A DNA stretch of 64,000 bases from Acanthococcus lagerstroemiae (GCA_031841125.1 CM063108.1:43236122-43300121), one strand, 5' to 3'; shown: positions 24,889-38,018, counted from the first letter of the stretch. Numbers and translations: made by a program. Notes: generated by a model from the letters alone, not told the origin.

Positions 24889-27021
24889 GGTGGTGGAACA
24901 ATTTATCACGCTTGATACACTATTTACAACGTTTCATCGCAAACTTTATTAACCAACATCGAAATATTTTTCAGAATGTCGCGATACTCGCAGATAGGCA
25001 GCAAATTATCATCTCTTCAAACTAGTTCATAATAATAGTCGATACCTTTTTGGTGTTTTTGGCTTGTTTTCGTGACGATGCTCAGCTGAGAACGCAAAAA
25101 TCAGCTGACTTTGGCTGTGCAAAACTAATAAATTATGGTTTTAGTTGATTTTCGTGTTCTGATTCTGTATCTGAATTACACGGAAAACTAAGATGCCGAA
25201 TCAAATTTATCTCAAGACATTTATTTTACATTATTAATAAAACAAAGAATCTATAATACTAAATTTCGAGTAAAAAATAGATTGAGAACATATTACCGAT
25301 TACGCGTATCGGCGTATCGAATGAAACAACAGTGCTCATCAGTATTGAACAAGAATACCACTAGAGAGCGCTAAAGTTTTGAGTATACTTTATTCCATTT
25401 TGCTTTTGTTGTATCTTGTTCTTGCGTAGAAATGACAAATGAAGGTAATTTCGGTAATTTCTATCAATTTTTGTTCGTCGTTCCTTTTAATTTTCTATTT
25501 TTGTAATTTATATTTGTTTTTCGGGTACTTATTGTTTAGTTTATAATGCAATTACTAGTGTAGCATACTGACCACAAGAATTCACTCGCAAAGGAAAAAC
25601 GCAATGTGCGGTCATGAAAATGTATTTACACTTCCGATAATAATTACAACCAGTTGATGGCGCATGGAAAAACGAAACTCAATCTTGTACTCAAAATGGT
25701 TGTCTCGATCTCTGGATTATCCGATTCTCCATTTTATTCAGACAACCGAAAGCCGAATGTAATTTGTAAGTTGTAATTCTCATTCTCTATTATACATTAT
25801 GATCTCGCTGGATGTCCAGATCTAGAGTATAATTTCTTTTGTGGGTCAAAATATGTACAACCATTTACGAGGCCAACAGACTGACTACTGGATTACAAAA
25901 CTCTCTCCAGGCTACCTTGGGATCCAAACCAACATGTTTTCCTATAAAATATAATGTAATCCAACAAAATACTTACACAAATAGATAATTTTACTTTTCT
26001 CATAATCAGAGCAACATAATCTCAGTATTGTATTATCCTATTTTTGGCTTCGCTTTCCTTTGTCAGTGGAAGCGGAAGCCCATTACCTAAAATTTTACAG
26101 AACCGGATAATCAAAACTACACCAAGTGTTTTTGGATTTCATCAATTTGGACAATTTCATATCTGTATTATAAGTTTTCTAGAACAGTAGACTTGAACAG
26201 GAATTACAATATGTGTTATGTGTATTTTTGTTTAGATATGTCAAAATGAAGAAATAAATGATTCAAAAATTCAATGGAATTGTTCAACGGTTCAATAATG
26301 GTTGAAAAGTAAGCAGATATAGAATTATGCTCCGGATTATATACAATTTTGTATAGGTATGTATAAGTATGCATTTTCTGTAGAACATTCCTACAGTCTT
26401 ATTCTGGTAAGTGTACACTTTTTGTAGAAAATTCCGTCGATCTTTCTCTGATGCATTTATTCTGGGTTTAGCCCGGCTAATGATCTCTACTCTTCAATAA
26501 ATTTATTGAATCCAAGTGAATAAGAGATAACAAAATGGGAAAAAAAGAGAGTATTATTACTGTGTGTGCTCTTAGATTACTATAATTATGGACGCGTAAA
26601 TTAATAAGACTCGAAGAAAAAATAAGTAAAAAGTACGGATGTATTGTACCCTATGTATTCTCATATTACAATATGGATAGGTAAATTAATAACACTTGAT
26701 AGTTTCAATTTTCCATACATCACAACAATAGTGCTACTATTTGTTTCTATATATCTTTACTTCTAGTACATAACTGTACTCGCAACCTAATCCTCAGATT
26801 GGTATTGTATGTAACTCTGCTAATGTACCTTTCCACCCTCATCAGTAAGCTACTGAACACATCCAATATTATACATTTAATTATTATTTGACTGTACTTA
26901 ATTAATATAATTGGCCGATATAATATGCATACGTTGATCCAACATTTTTATAGAAGAAAACGTTTTTCAGTAGCAGACATAGATTGGCGTACTTCTATAT
27001 CTTACTCGTTTTTTCATCACG
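24889..27021. other. Intergenic between hep 5' end and receptor gene
   Basis: The first few hundred bases are the presumed hep promoter and 5' UTR (minus strand); no TATA box or start site could be assigned. The rest is AT-rich without a defensible gene or repeat array. Confidence 0.4.
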
Positions 27022-27093
27022 CTACATGTACTTTTTCAGCTGAGGAGCAAGCTGGACCAAAATGATGAAATAGGTTACGAAACTTGTTGCCAA
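27022..27093 (-). CDS. Gr-like exon 4 (TM7 and stop)
   Basis: LATSFVTYFIILVQLAPQLK, KYM, stop TAG. It carries the Gr C-terminal TYxxxxxQ motif. Acceptor TTTTCAG. Confidence 0.88.
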   Translation of the reverse strand: MATSFVTYFIILVQLAPQLKKYM

Positions 27094-29516
27094 CTGAAAA
27101 CAAAATGTTAGTATTCTTTGTTAAATTGACTGTGTTGTTTGAAAAGGAAATCATAATTTGATGGAATTTTAGTGTTAAAAAATTGATTCGCCAAGTTCGT
27201 TCATTCTTTCTTTCATTCTAGGTGAAATTATTTCAAATGTTATTGAATGCAATTGTGTTTCTTGTGTTCTTACAGATGGAAGCAACTGCCGATTAACAGA
27301 AATATACCCAAAGTTGACAGCATTTATGGGGTTTTGTTCCACCTGAATTAAGAGTATTTCCATCTGAAACAACAATCATGTGAAAAGATTTCTCCCCTAA
27401 ACAATTGTAAGTCGTATAAGTATTCGGAATGCACTGCATATCCATTTAGCTCGTACTATGCGAGCTTAAGTAAATATAAGTATTTATTACCAATTTAATA
27501 ATAATCATCAATACTGTATGCCTTGCTAGCAAGAAGGAACTATTCGTCTAATTTTGGATTTTTCTTCTGAATTTATATGCCATTCCGATGGAAATGGTTT
27601 GGTACCCGTATAATGTTGAGGAGATAGCCTACGCGTGTACGCTTCATTGTGTAATATGAAGCCAATTTGAACTTCGATTGATAACACGCTGCGTTGATCT
27701 TTTAAAATGGACAAATCATTGGCTAAGACTGCAGTTCAAGCAAAATTCAAACATGAAAGGCTTACTCTCTTGAAAGGTAACACCTGCATTAGCGATACCA
27801 AACTATTTTTTGAGGAAAAGAATATCATTCAATGAAGGAAGAGTTGAGGTACAGGCAAGGGAAGATTACAGCATAAATTCACATCTTGAAAATATATCTA
27901 CCAAATCATTTTCAAGAAAAAAATTACCTGATTTTGCATTTCTGTTGTGAAATTCCGACTCGGCCACTTGCGAATGACTCGGATAAAATCAAGGGTCTAA
28001 AATTAATAGCAGAGTATCAAGTTATGACCTTTCTTCTTTCATTGTCATCATATCAATAATTAGACAATTTGTCAACGTGGATTCTTAATTACAAGTCCTT
28101 GATGAGAAAGTTTGGTGAGTACTATATAATTTTAAATAATATGATGAGTATGTTCTCACTTGAGATATTGAGTAAAACCATCTAACATAACCTTGATTTT
28201 TTTTTTTTTTTTTGTACTTAACTATTGATTATTTGGTCCGGCTCTCCACTTATAAGTATCCACATTTTCAAATATTTGAACTTAATTTTTCTTTTTGCTT
28301 GGATTTTTAAGACATATGAGAATGTTCATTCTGGTAGCCAGCGCTTCAGCTGATATTGGGTTACTGACCGAATGAAGAAAGAATGAGTAACATTTGAATG
28401 AATTATCATAAATACACATGAATAGAACGCAGATTCAAAAGTATGTGAGTATAAGGTAAAAGTGCTACAATTCACTAATAGACAGAAGTATTATTTTTAA
28501 GTAAGTAAGTACCAAACATGTCAAAATTGCTAAAGTCGGCCCAAGCAATGACCTGGTAGGGTATTGCGGGCAGTTAGTATAAGAGAATTGTGTACCTATA
28601 TGTAGGTTCCTAATTTTTGTTTCAATACATGACCAACGTATTTTAATTAAAACTAACTTACTGATTCTTTTAGGTAATCCATCCGCTCTGTTACTATATA
28701 AATCATAGAACAGTGGTACACGAATCGCACTATGTGATGGAAACTCAGTGTGTCGTTCAATACAACTATGAGGTAGCAGCAGTAAAAGGCATCCATCAAT
28801 ACCATTAAAAAATAAAAAGAGATTGGAAGGTCATAGGCATATAAGAATTCTTTAGCAGACTGACATAATAAAGCATATGCTGTCCGGACAGACTCCATTG
28901 TTCGGACGTACGAGTTCGGTGCACTAAAAGTGAATACATGTTGACCATGCATCGCGGTTATAGATCCGACAAAAGCGCAGGTTTGCCTTAGAGCGTAAAA
29001 ACGTCGCGCTAGCTCGGAACAAACCATAATAAAACATATTGGCAAAGCAAGTAATGGAAAGACAATGAGAATGAACAGAAAGCACTGCATAATTAAAACC
29101 CAGCCTGATGCGTCCCGAACTAAATATCGCATGCAGAAACTGTGCAGTGTGATGAACACGATCCATCCACTCCAAATGTATTTTGTTTTACTTGGAGTTA
29201 AGAACGCGATGTGCAGGTTTTCGAATTTTTGTACAAGCACGACACAATTTACGAGTTTCTGTAGTCCCATCAGATACAGCGCGTCACAGAGTACACAACA
29301 CAGATACAATGCATAATATGGAATTAAAGCGGCTCTATTGCTGAAGTTGAGAATGTAAACCACCGATGCGCAAAACTTGAGTGCAGCGTAAAACAGCGTT
29401 TGAAAATTGTAAGTTCGAATTCTCCATTGGATGCAATCACTGCTGAAAATATTTTGCAGAGGTATGAAACCTAGAACTTTGCAACATATGAGAAACAGTT
29501 GCAAATCTTGGTACAT
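27022..29516 (-). CDS. Gustatory-receptor-family 7-TM protein, 4 exons
   Basis: Insect chemoreceptor (Gr-like), expected in the plasma membrane of sensory neurons as a ligand-gated ion-channel subunit. Exons on the minus strand are 28662-29516, 27928-27996, 27274-27363 and 27022-27093, all joined in phase 0, giving 361 aa, a normal Gr length. The ATG at 29516 has an in-frame stop about 10 codons upstream. Exon 1 has several hydrophobic membrane segments. The three short 3' exons match the typical Gr pattern: a helix, then QMEILLIQVEQNPINAVNFG followed by YISVNRQLLPS, and a last membrane helix LATSFVTYFIILVQLAPQLK. The usual TYxxxxxQ signature appears as TYFIILVQ. Ligand unknown; sequence is too divergent to name an orthologue. 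Confidence 0.88.
27274..27363 (-). CDS. Gr-like exon 3 (30 codons)
   Basis: MEILLIQVEQNP, INAVNFGYISVNRQLLPS. This is the conserved Gr block before TM7 (L.Q....P..... FG.. ..NR.LL). Acceptor TTTCAG, donor GTAAGA. Confidence 0.88.
27928..27996 (-). CDS. Gr-like exon 2 (23 codons)
   Basis: TLDFIRVIRKW, then PSRNFTTEMQNQ. Acceptor TTTTAG, donor GTAATT, phase 0 on both sides. It corresponds to the intracellular loop before the last Gr segments. Confidence 0.82.
28662..29516 (-). CDS. Gr-like exon 1 (residues 1-285)
   Basis: Encodes MYQDLQLFLICCKVLGFIPL through DYLKES, with about six hydrophobic segments. Donor TCA|GTAAGT. Reading through the donor would hit a stop two codons later. Confidence 0.88.
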
Positions 29517-32500
29517 GGCGACGAGGACGTAAGAAATAACTATCTAAATCACTCGAGGAATGAAATCGGGGATATACCTAGTATAGGCTACTGGAATGGC
29601 CTATCAAATTGATCATTATCATTCGTCGTTATAAATTGCTGGACAAATACATTAGAGTAATTGAACTGAAGTCAGATGATGAGGATCTGATGGAGATACT
29701 TGTGTATACCTATCTACAAATAAGTACCTAGTGAATATTTTGACAAGAGCTGTTATTCTTGACAGGAATGTTCGGCACCTGCCAGCAAATCAATCGATTC
29801 AACCACACACATGGAATATACAGTCACACAGTGAATACATATGTGTGTACTGACAAAAATAAGAACGCAGGTGTAAATAAAATGTTTCGGCTATACAATG
29901 TAATTTTATTTGATGAATAAAAATTATAACATAACGCTACACGTACTACAAAATACGGTTGGTTAGATTCTGAAAACAGTGGTGTATGCTTAAAATGTAT
30001 TTCCCAACTTTTTTTTTCCATCTTTTTATCTTACTAACGTAGGTATAAGTGATTCGAAGTATAGTACAGTCAAAGGCACGCGAAACAGCGGATTTTTTTT
30101 CAAATTGAAACATGAGAAAGAGTATCTAAAGAAAATAACACTTAGAATATCCACCTACAATCTAGGGGAAAAGTAATTTGTGAATGATTTAACGCTACTA
30201 AAAAAAGAAAAAATGTAAAGAGAACCGCGTACATCGTAACCAATATGCTTAAGAAAAATTCAAAATCCAGCTGTATTCGAATCGTTAACAAAAACTGCCT
30301 TCCTAATGGAATGTTGACTAATTAAACACAATTTAGTACAAATGCGACCCCATGTTTTGTTATTAGCTGTTTATTTATGTATAGTTATTTTTGGTCCTAG
30401 AAAAAATTTCTTCTTAAATCAATTATCATTTCCCGATAGTGACATGGAAAATTAACTAATTGACTGAAATTAGAAAAAATGTTATTTGAATGAAATTGAA
30501 GACGATGTTTCATCGTGAACATGTAATAGAAATTAAGCTCGTTTTGTTTCAAATCGTGGAAATACACTGCGACGACTCGGCACCGTCAAGCCAGTCGATT
30601 TCGCCCTCATCTCGTGAACATGCGAATTTAAAATTATTCTCGTATAACGCAGTTTCCGTTCAAAGCGCCGTTCTATGTAAATAAATTTAAAAGGCTCGCT
30701 TATACGTGAATCGCCGGCAGGTATGCGCACAATTACTAAAGCTCATAAGAACTCTGATCTGATTTAAATTCAAACATACACCAAAATATCGAAACAAAGC
30801 AGATACGAAACCAATATAAATTAGATAAATAAACCACGAAATTTTCGGCAATTTAAATATGTACAAGATAACGCCACTGTTCACGACTCTGCTGTACGAG
30901 TTTTTAAAAGGTTTTGGTAACATGACAATAACGTTTTAACGTTATTAAGTCGTTGTTTTAAACAGTCTTTAAACTTATACAAAAGAAAGGGGGAAAATTT
31001 TAATTATTTACAGCGACATAAATCAATAAACGAGTATGCACAAAATAAGTTCGTGTTGGCTCGAATGTAAAAATGTATTTGAAAATCACTCGACTACTTG
31101 TTGATGTAGACAGGGCTGTCTGCAGGTGGGAGATCGTCAGCTATTCGAGGGATGTGCGAGATACTCATCATGGTCTCATGACAGTGAAAAAGCACAGTTC
31201 TTTCAAAATAGATATAACCTTTCTACGAATAACTCCACACTCGGTGGCAGGAATATGACGTGTGTGTTATCACAAGTGGTACATGGAAAGATGCAGACTG
31301 TAGATAAGTACGTACGCAGCTATCAGGGATGCACCTAAAGAGGTTTCAATTTTGTATACTCATATAATGCTACTGACATCTTTTACTTTTTAGGGCAAGG
31401 AGCAGACGCGTTAGATGCTTATTACTTCTGAACTTCAATAGCGAAGTAAAAAGTTTGGTTTTATGCGATAAATTATGTAAAAAAAAAAATTTCCTACTTA
31501 AAGAATTTATTTGGCGGGTAAAATAATATATGAAATATATTACCTATATATGAACCAAAACTGAGATCAGACAGGTACTTATTCAGAACTCAGATGTTCA
31601 ACTGAACCACTTCTAACATGAGTGCTGAGTGAAAAACGTACCCCATCGATACGTGAATATGAAGTTTGACCTATGATTCTGAACCTCGAGGTATTCTCTA
31701 ATTCCTCAAAAGGAAAGAGGAAAACAAACGCAGGTCTAGACACAGTATTGCCCGAAATCACTGTGGATCAAATACTAGATTAGTGTATCATACGAACTAT
31801 CTATGTTATCAACATTAATTAACTAATCTGGAATGGTAACTTGAATAGGTAGTATCATTATGATTGCGGTTCTGATTTCCGATACCCACGTCTTCTCCTA
31901 CATATTTTGCTGGTTTAGTTTGCTTTTGTGTTTTTGTTAGTTTTTTTCTTTTGTCTTCTCTCTTTCTCAGAAGAAAATGAAACACCATAGTATTGCTTCT
32001 CAGGTATACCTACTTAAATGCACATACACCAGTTCAACAACGTAAGTCTCTTGTAAGGTAAAATGCCGAATGCGGATTTACAAATCACGTCGGCATGACG
32101 TGGGAATGACTCTAAGTCGCTTGATAACTTGAACTGCTGCGTGTATGGTGGATGCCCTTTCATGACTTTCTAGTATTTAGTTTTGTAGATCCTGACCACA
32201 TATGTTTGTCGATATTGATAAACGATTGTTCCCGAGAATCAGAAAGATAGCGATAAGTTGTGCGCCTTTACATTTCCCGACGCGCGACGATGGAGTTCCA
32301 CCAGTCAGCTTAGCTGTAGCCCACCGAACTATAAACATTTCGTTCGTTTTGAAATCGACTGAGGGCCAGTATAATAAAACTTGGTTGAAAAATAATCGGC
32401 TGTTAACCGTCGACTATTTTAAATAAAGTTTAATAATACTAGCCCTCAATCGCAACATCTGCCAATAACAAATTTATGTTTTCAAGATTTTGATTACGTA

Positions 32501-32570
32501 GCAAGAATATTTGCCACGTAACCAAAAAGCCCGCTCGTTGTGTAGCGTCGGGACGCCGTTGCATGGGGTA
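29517..32570. other. Intergenic sequence
   Basis: No gene or array supported. 30480-30920 and 32190-32430 are somewhat richer in CpG and have short open frames on both strands, which may be UTR or unrecognised exons, but no splice-consistent model emerged. Confidence 0.35.
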
Positions 32571-32643
32571 GGCCGTGTGGCCTAACGGATAAGGCGTCGG
32601 ACTTCGGATCCGAAGATTGCAGGTTCGAATCCTGTCACGGTCG
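32571..32643 (+). tRNA. tRNA-Arg (anticodon TCG)
   Basis: Complete 73-nt cloverleaf without intron. The acceptor stem GGCCGTG pairs with CACGGTC (one G-T pair). The A box GGCCTAACGGATAAGGC forms the D arm. The anticodon stem TCGGA/TCCGA is perfect around loop CTTCGGA with anticodon TCG at 32604-32606. The T arm GCAGG TTCGAAT CCTGT has one G-T pair. CCA is not encoded, as expected in a nuclear gene. The intact stems and a T5 tract 19 bases downstream suggest a functional gene. Confidence 0.96.
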
Positions 32644-32661
32644 TAGCTCGTCTCAGTTTCC

Positions 32662-32666
32662 TTTTT
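32662..32666 (+). terminator. RNA polymerase III terminator (T5)
   Basis: A run of five T follows the tRNA-Arg end after an 18-base trailer, the usual Pol III stop signal. Confidence 0.75.
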
Positions 32667-33963
32667 CGCGGTTCTTATTTTATTGTAGTTTAGTTCCGAG
32701 TAAACCTTTCCACATCTTTATATCTGTCTGCTCCCGATAATTTCAAAAGTTATTAGGGGTTTTTGAGACTGCACCAAAATCAGAATTTTTTGTGAAAAAT
32801 AGTACGTAACTTCTATGTAAAGAACCAATGTCCTTGTCCCTTCGACTATATGGAAAATGGGAAAGTCAATTAGTTTCGAAGCATTTTGGGTCCGGTCGGT
32901 ATAATGAAGGGTCAAATGGCGACACTGCCCCTTCGGGAGGATTTTATTTTCTGAATTTAGGCGCAAAAATCCAGCGAGAGTTTCACTTTTTACTCGCTAT
33001 CTGAAATTTGTAGGATGAAATTGTGATCCCCCTCGACTGGAAACGGAGTAGGTACGCTTGCAAGTACTCTTCCGGATATGTACTACCTTACTGATACGTG
33101 CATCTTGAAACCGATGTTTCTATTTTCCTGGCTGATTTATCCGCAATATGTTTTCACCCTCATCGGCGTGAATAACCTCAGCCGTATTATTAAGGCAGAG
33201 TAGTTCCTCCCTTCCCCAATAGGCTCACGCAAGCTGAAGAGTTGAGCTGCATATTTCCATTTCTAACTCTATAAATATTGACTTTTGAGCATCGACCGTC
33301 TTGATCACGTCTTTATCCAATCCCTTGACAGTGGTGTCGATGTCGTGTCCCAGACTAAAACCTACATACCTACGTGACAATCGTGAAATACAAAATCAAT
33401 TCGATTACATTAATCTTACACAAGCTAAGGTAACTTCTTTAACAATGAGAACTTCGGGGTTCAAGTCATGAAAAACTATACCGCAAGTGATTAACGATTT
33501 TTCGATTCATCTGGAGGCCGTACTCCCACATTCTTTGATGAATCTACTCAGTTGAGTTATCAACTCGCAGGTTCGCTCTGCTGTTGCAGACTCCTATCCC
33601 TGTTTCCTGAACCTACCATGGTTCGAGAGGCGTATTAGCGCTGCACCACACAATCACAGTTCACACGGCTTCGCGTATAAACAATAATAAATAAACTAAT
33701 AATGATAAGAATAAGAGTAGTAATAATAGTAAAAACGACGTCGAAAAAAATAAACGAAAAAATTACAAACGTTTTTAACATTTCGGTTATTCATTATCAC
33801 AATTTACGAATTTTTCACGTACGACGGACAGAGAAAAAAGAAAGGCTCCTGGCACCGCGCGGAGAGGGAGGAAGAGAGGGGAAAAAGGGGGCTTTGAATC
33901 ATACCTAGCGACTATTTACATTCGAAAAATAACCAATAATTCGTACGTATATGTATATAAGTA
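32667..33963. other. Intergenic sequence
   Basis: No gene supported. Around 33530-33650 the minus strand has weak tRNA-like words (GTGGTGCAGCGC and GGTTCAGGAAAC) that could be an old SINE head. 33680-33780 is a run of AATAATA-type repeats. Confidence 0.35.
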
Positions 33964-34199
33964 CTAGGGCTTTAAATTTGCGAGCTCTACACCGATTAAT
34001 TTCAACAAAATTATTTGCAGTAGGTTGATTGTCTGTCGTAATTGGTGTATTGACGGCTGCTTGACGCCTCTATCGTCCGCATTTGGTTCGGCGATCGAGT
34101 GTTTTCGTTTCTCTGTATTCTTGCGATGACCGCGACCTCCGTCAAATCTAATTCGATGTAGTTTCTTAAATTCACGCCAACTCGTTTCTCCACCGCGAT
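33964..34199 (-). CDS. Possible last exon of an unidentified gene
   Basis: A clean acceptor (TTTTTTTGCAG at 34200-34210) is followed by a segment open in two frames. One frame reads IAVEKRVGVNLRNYIELDLT and ends at a TAA at 34011. The other reads (D)RGGETSWREFKKLHRIRF and ends at TAG 33964-33966. Only the second fits the phase of the possible first exon at 39964-40072, giving 114 aa overall. The product is not recognised. Confidence 0.3.
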
Positions 34200-36237
34200 C
34201 TGCAAAAAAATATACGAAGAAATAAATAACGGCACAGGGTTACGGCCGCAATTAAAGATAGAGAAAAAAACTACTGAAAAAAAAAATGATGATGATAAAC
34301 CTAATGTACAATCAGAATTTGGTAGAACGTTCAATGCTTCGTTAATTATCGCGAAAATAAAATTTACCATCCGCTAAAAATAAAAATGTCCAATTTTTTA
34401 TTATAATAGAGTTTTAATACGCGGACTTATTAGCTCCTCTCGCGGCGAATTCGCGTTATTTTTACTGACGCGTGTTTATTTTAAAATTTTACGTCCGTAC
34501 AAAATATACGCTCATGTAAAACAGCAATTCACCCGGTTAAATGAATTCGTTGATAGAATGGTTTACTGTATTCCTCTTGTTATTGGCGGCCATTTTGAGG
34601 AATTTTTGCAAGTGCTGTTTTACTATCCAGCCAACAAACTATCTTCAATTGAGGCAGTAAATGGACAGTGACGTTTAAATGGAAGAGGGAGTACATAGGC
34701 ATATTTTTATCCCTCCCCCCCTCCATGAGAAGAGGTACAGAGTATTATTTTTACGTCACAGTATAGGAAACAAAAAACTGAGAAATTATTTTGCAAGTTG
34801 ACAAGACGCTTTCAGAAATTTCAGATTCGAGATTTGGAGATTTACAAGCAGAGCTGGCGTTAGCGTTTACGAAGCTTCTTCCTTCTTTTTTTTTAATTCT
34901 GCTTTTCACTTTGGGGGATGTTAAACTCGTTGCACCTACCTTGACTCTAAGAAGTTACTCGTATATTCAAACCACTTTTCGTAATTTCCAAGCCTTATTC
35001 AGGCAGAGGCATCGTTAGCGTTTGCGAGGCCTTATGCCAAACATTACATACGAGGCCTTTTTTGTATTATAAGAAGAGGAACACAAGCAAAAAGTAGAAC
35101 GTAACCCCCTCCCCGCCCTTGAATTTTGTTGCATGAGTACCAAGATGATGATCTCAACAAGAATCTCTCTCTCTCTCTCTCTCTCCCCCCTCACACACAC
35201 ACACACCTTCTATTTTAAATGTTCGAATACTCAAACTCCTTCATTTCTCAGATATGCAACTGCTGATTTCGATTTCAGTAACCTTTACGATCAATATGAA
35301 CGAAGCCAGCATAATGTCTGCATTTTGTATTCGCCGAAATGCGATAAAAGGGAAAACGAAATCCAATATTCCTAGAATGATGAAACATTTCCGAGTCCGA
35401 CATTTTTACCCAATTAAGGGTACATAATGTCAGACGATACCTTTTGGCGTTCCGGCGTTGTCGAAATTACTGTCACTCTCCTCGCTTGTTCGTGTACCGT
35501 TGCCAGTTTTCCCCCTTTTTTTTTATGTGAAAATGTGACCGGGAGTGAGGGACTCATAAGTGAATGAAGGTCGTTTTACAATAAACATTGTTAGCAAAAT
35601 TGTTAGTATTATAATGTAAAATGTTCATCGATTCGATTTCCCAACGAAATTTGAAGCTGGGCTGAGGACAGCGTTTTACGACGAAATGTCGTAAATCTTT
35701 AGACGCGACCCTGTAGATTAAACTGAAGACAGTATAAAAATAACACGTACAGTATCTCTAAAAATTTGGGCTCGATCAGGTGATAATGACTGGTGGCGTG
35801 TCGCCTCCTCTCCCGCTTTTTTAGCAGGAACATATTGGCTTTGAAATTCTTTAAAACAGATTTTTTTCTCGAACTTTGAATGTGTTAGGAACGTACAAAT
35901 TTAACCGATGATAGGTTATCAATGAAATATGTGTACTTAATATACAGATCGACTCCAAGCTGTACGTCAGTTACCTCAAGAAAAGGCGGTTCCAAAAGCT
36001 GAGTTTAGAGACGATGGAGGTGAAATTCGACATTGTAATCCGTATGTAGCTTTTCAAAGTTACTGAATTAGATCTTGTGGGTAATGTTTGAGTGCGGTAC
36101 ATCAGGGTTCCACCTAAGGGGGTTCTGGTCCACTATAGGGAGTTCTGGTTCCACCACGAGAGGTTGTGGTTAAATAATGGTAATTATATTAAGATTGTAT
36201 TTAGTTTCTTGAGGTCACTAAATTTAGTTTAGAAGAC
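34200..36237. other. Non-coding sequence with a microsatellite
   Basis: It lies inside the possible intron of the 33964/39964 gene model. Apart from the (TC)n(C)n(CA)n tract near 35164-35206, I see no repeats with clear ends and no coding exon. Confidence 0.4.
35164..35206. repeat. Compound microsatellite (TC)n-(C)n-(CA)n
   Basis: About eleven CT units, then C6, then about seven CA units. It creates spurious open frames on both strands. Confidence 0.9.
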
Positions 36238-36251
36238 AGTTCTTGGATCGG

Positions 36252-36468
36252 TGAGGTCTGGTTGGCCGAGTGGATAGCGCGTTGGTCTCAGAATCCGGAG
36301 GTCCCGGGTTCGAGCCCACGTAGCAACTCGCCAGAATTTTCGACCTAGGCCGGTTTTTCGGCCAGAAGGGAAGAGGGCTAAGACAGCCCTAACAGCCTCC
36401 CCGACGTCTCTGAAGTAATGCTCGAAAGGGCGGATTCCAGGACTCGGGTGGAGAACAAATTAGAATGA
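36252..36468 (+). mobile_element. tRNA-derived SINE with target-site duplication
   Basis: The head carries Pol III boxes: A box TGGCCGAGTGGATAGCG and B box GGGTTCGAGCCC, Leu/Ser-tRNA-like. The anticodon and T stems do not pair, so it is not a tRNA gene. A ~140-bp body follows (CGACCTAGGCCGG, GGGCTAAGACAGCCCT). A 14-bp direct repeat AGTTCTTGGATCGG flanks it at 36238-36251 and 36469-36482. Confidence 0.85.
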
Positions 36469-36779
36469 AGTTCTTGGATCGGACCTATTGGGGTTACACC
36501 GTAGTAGAATTCGAGTAAATAATAGTCATTTTTTTGAGATAGTAGTATTCCATTCATAGATGGTTATGATTGCTGAACTTAATTCTGCTAGTGATCCGAT
36601 CCTGAGATGTACCATAAAAGGAAATGAAGATCGAAAAATAGTTCAGTTGTAAATGCAGGTAACCTGCATGTCGAATAAATTATCACGAGAAAGACAAAAA
36701 TAATTTCTATTTAGCAATAAGCTATTAAAAGTGAGGGGAAAAAACCACTATATTTGATTTTTACCTTTTTTGCTTGTAT

Positions 36780-37085
36780 CAAAAGGGGACTAGATCCACA
36801 CTTTACTCACAGAGTTGAATTCAGTAACCTTAAGGACCGTATGAAGGAAATACAATCTCAAAAGAATGTTCATATTATTTAGCCAGAACCCGCTTTGGTG
36901 GGACCCCAATGGGTCGGCTCTAAAATCTGCGTTCAAAATTGAGCTCAGTGACCTCAAAATCCTATGAATTCAATATAATTTCCAAATAATTATATTATTT
37001 TGTCATAACACCCTTGGTGGGAACAGAATACCTCTTTGTTGAACTCCAATGAATAGGATTCAAAAATGATCCTCAAAATCGAATT
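36780..37085. repeat. Degenerate tandem repeat, ~115-140-bp period
   Basis: Three related blocks, each starting near GGGACC or GGAACC and running to TGAATTCAGTAACCTTA or GAGCTCAGTGACCTCAAAAT. The third is cut off by the LINE that starts near 37086. Confidence 0.5.
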
Positions 37086-37954
37086 CAAGAATTTTATGAA
37101 ACGACAAATAGACTTGGCCTATAGAAAAGTAAAAATGAAGTTTGGAGAAAGAAGGAAGAAAGCAAGTAATAAGGAGGGAGAGCCTATTCACACAGCTGAA
37201 GGAAAAGTGAAAAGGTGGGTTAAGTATGTAGAGGGCCTATGTAGTAATAATGGGGAGGAAGATGTGGAAGAAGATGATAGGGAAGACTCAATTTTAAGAG
37301 GTGAATTTGACAAAGCATTGAGATATTTAAGGAAAGAGAAAGCTTCAGGAGTGGATGAGATACAGCTGAATTATTACAGAACTTAGGAGAATATGTACTT
37401 GATAAAATGTACAAATTAGTATGTTAAATTTATGATAAAGGGGAAATGCCTGAGGATTCTAGAAAGAGTGCTATTGTAGCAATACCAAAAAAAGCAGGAG
37501 CAGATGGATGTGAAAATTATCGAACAATAAATTAGTCTTCTTTCGCATGCGTCTAAAATATTAACTAGGATAATTTACCGGAGAATTGAAAATAGAATAG
37601 ATGCAGAATTTAGGAGATAATCAGTTTAGATTTAGAAAAAGTAGAGGTACTAGGGAAGCAGTGTTAGCTTTAATATTAAATGTAGATGGGAGACTCAAAA
37701 AGGGGCAGGATACATATTATATGGCATTCGTTAATATTGAAAAAGCTTTTGACGATGTTAAGTGGGATAAAATGTTTGATATTTTAAAAAAAGATGGAAT
37801 AAAATTTAAAGAAAGACAAGTGATTTTAAACTTATATAAAGGACAGAAAGCCACATTAAAAATAAGAGAAAAAGGGGAGGCTAGTATAGAAAAAGGTGTG
37901 AGGCAGGGGTGCTCCTTATCTCCATTATCTCCAGTATTATTTAATCTATACATG

Positions 37955-38018
37955 GTGTGGTGGGACGTATGACGATGCACGCATGCCAAAATGGCCCCCA
38001 TGACACCGCACCCCCGAC
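37955..38018 (+). mobile_element. Short retroposon, copy 2 (type I, truncated)
   Basis: It is inserted in the LINE codons between NLYM and EWAIKEIK, so both edges can be placed within a base or two. It has the family core GATGCACGCATGCCAAAATG, then GACACCGCACCCCC, and stops there. Its first nine bases GGTGTGGTG can pair with CACCGCACC near its end (one G-T). Confidence 0.78.

Noticed and set aside
24888..24909. Upstream GTG start for hep, adding seven residues
   Set aside because: The ATG at 24888 has a near-perfect Kozak context and matches the MKK7 N-terminus.
28653..28661. Receptor ORF ending at the TAA after KESVS
   Set aside because: A GTAAGT donor lies three codons earlier, and three downstream exons supply the conserved Gr C-terminus in frame.
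36252..36325. tRNA-Leu-like gene
   Set aside because: A and B boxes are present but the anticodon, T and acceptor stems do not pair, and a SINE body and target duplication follow.
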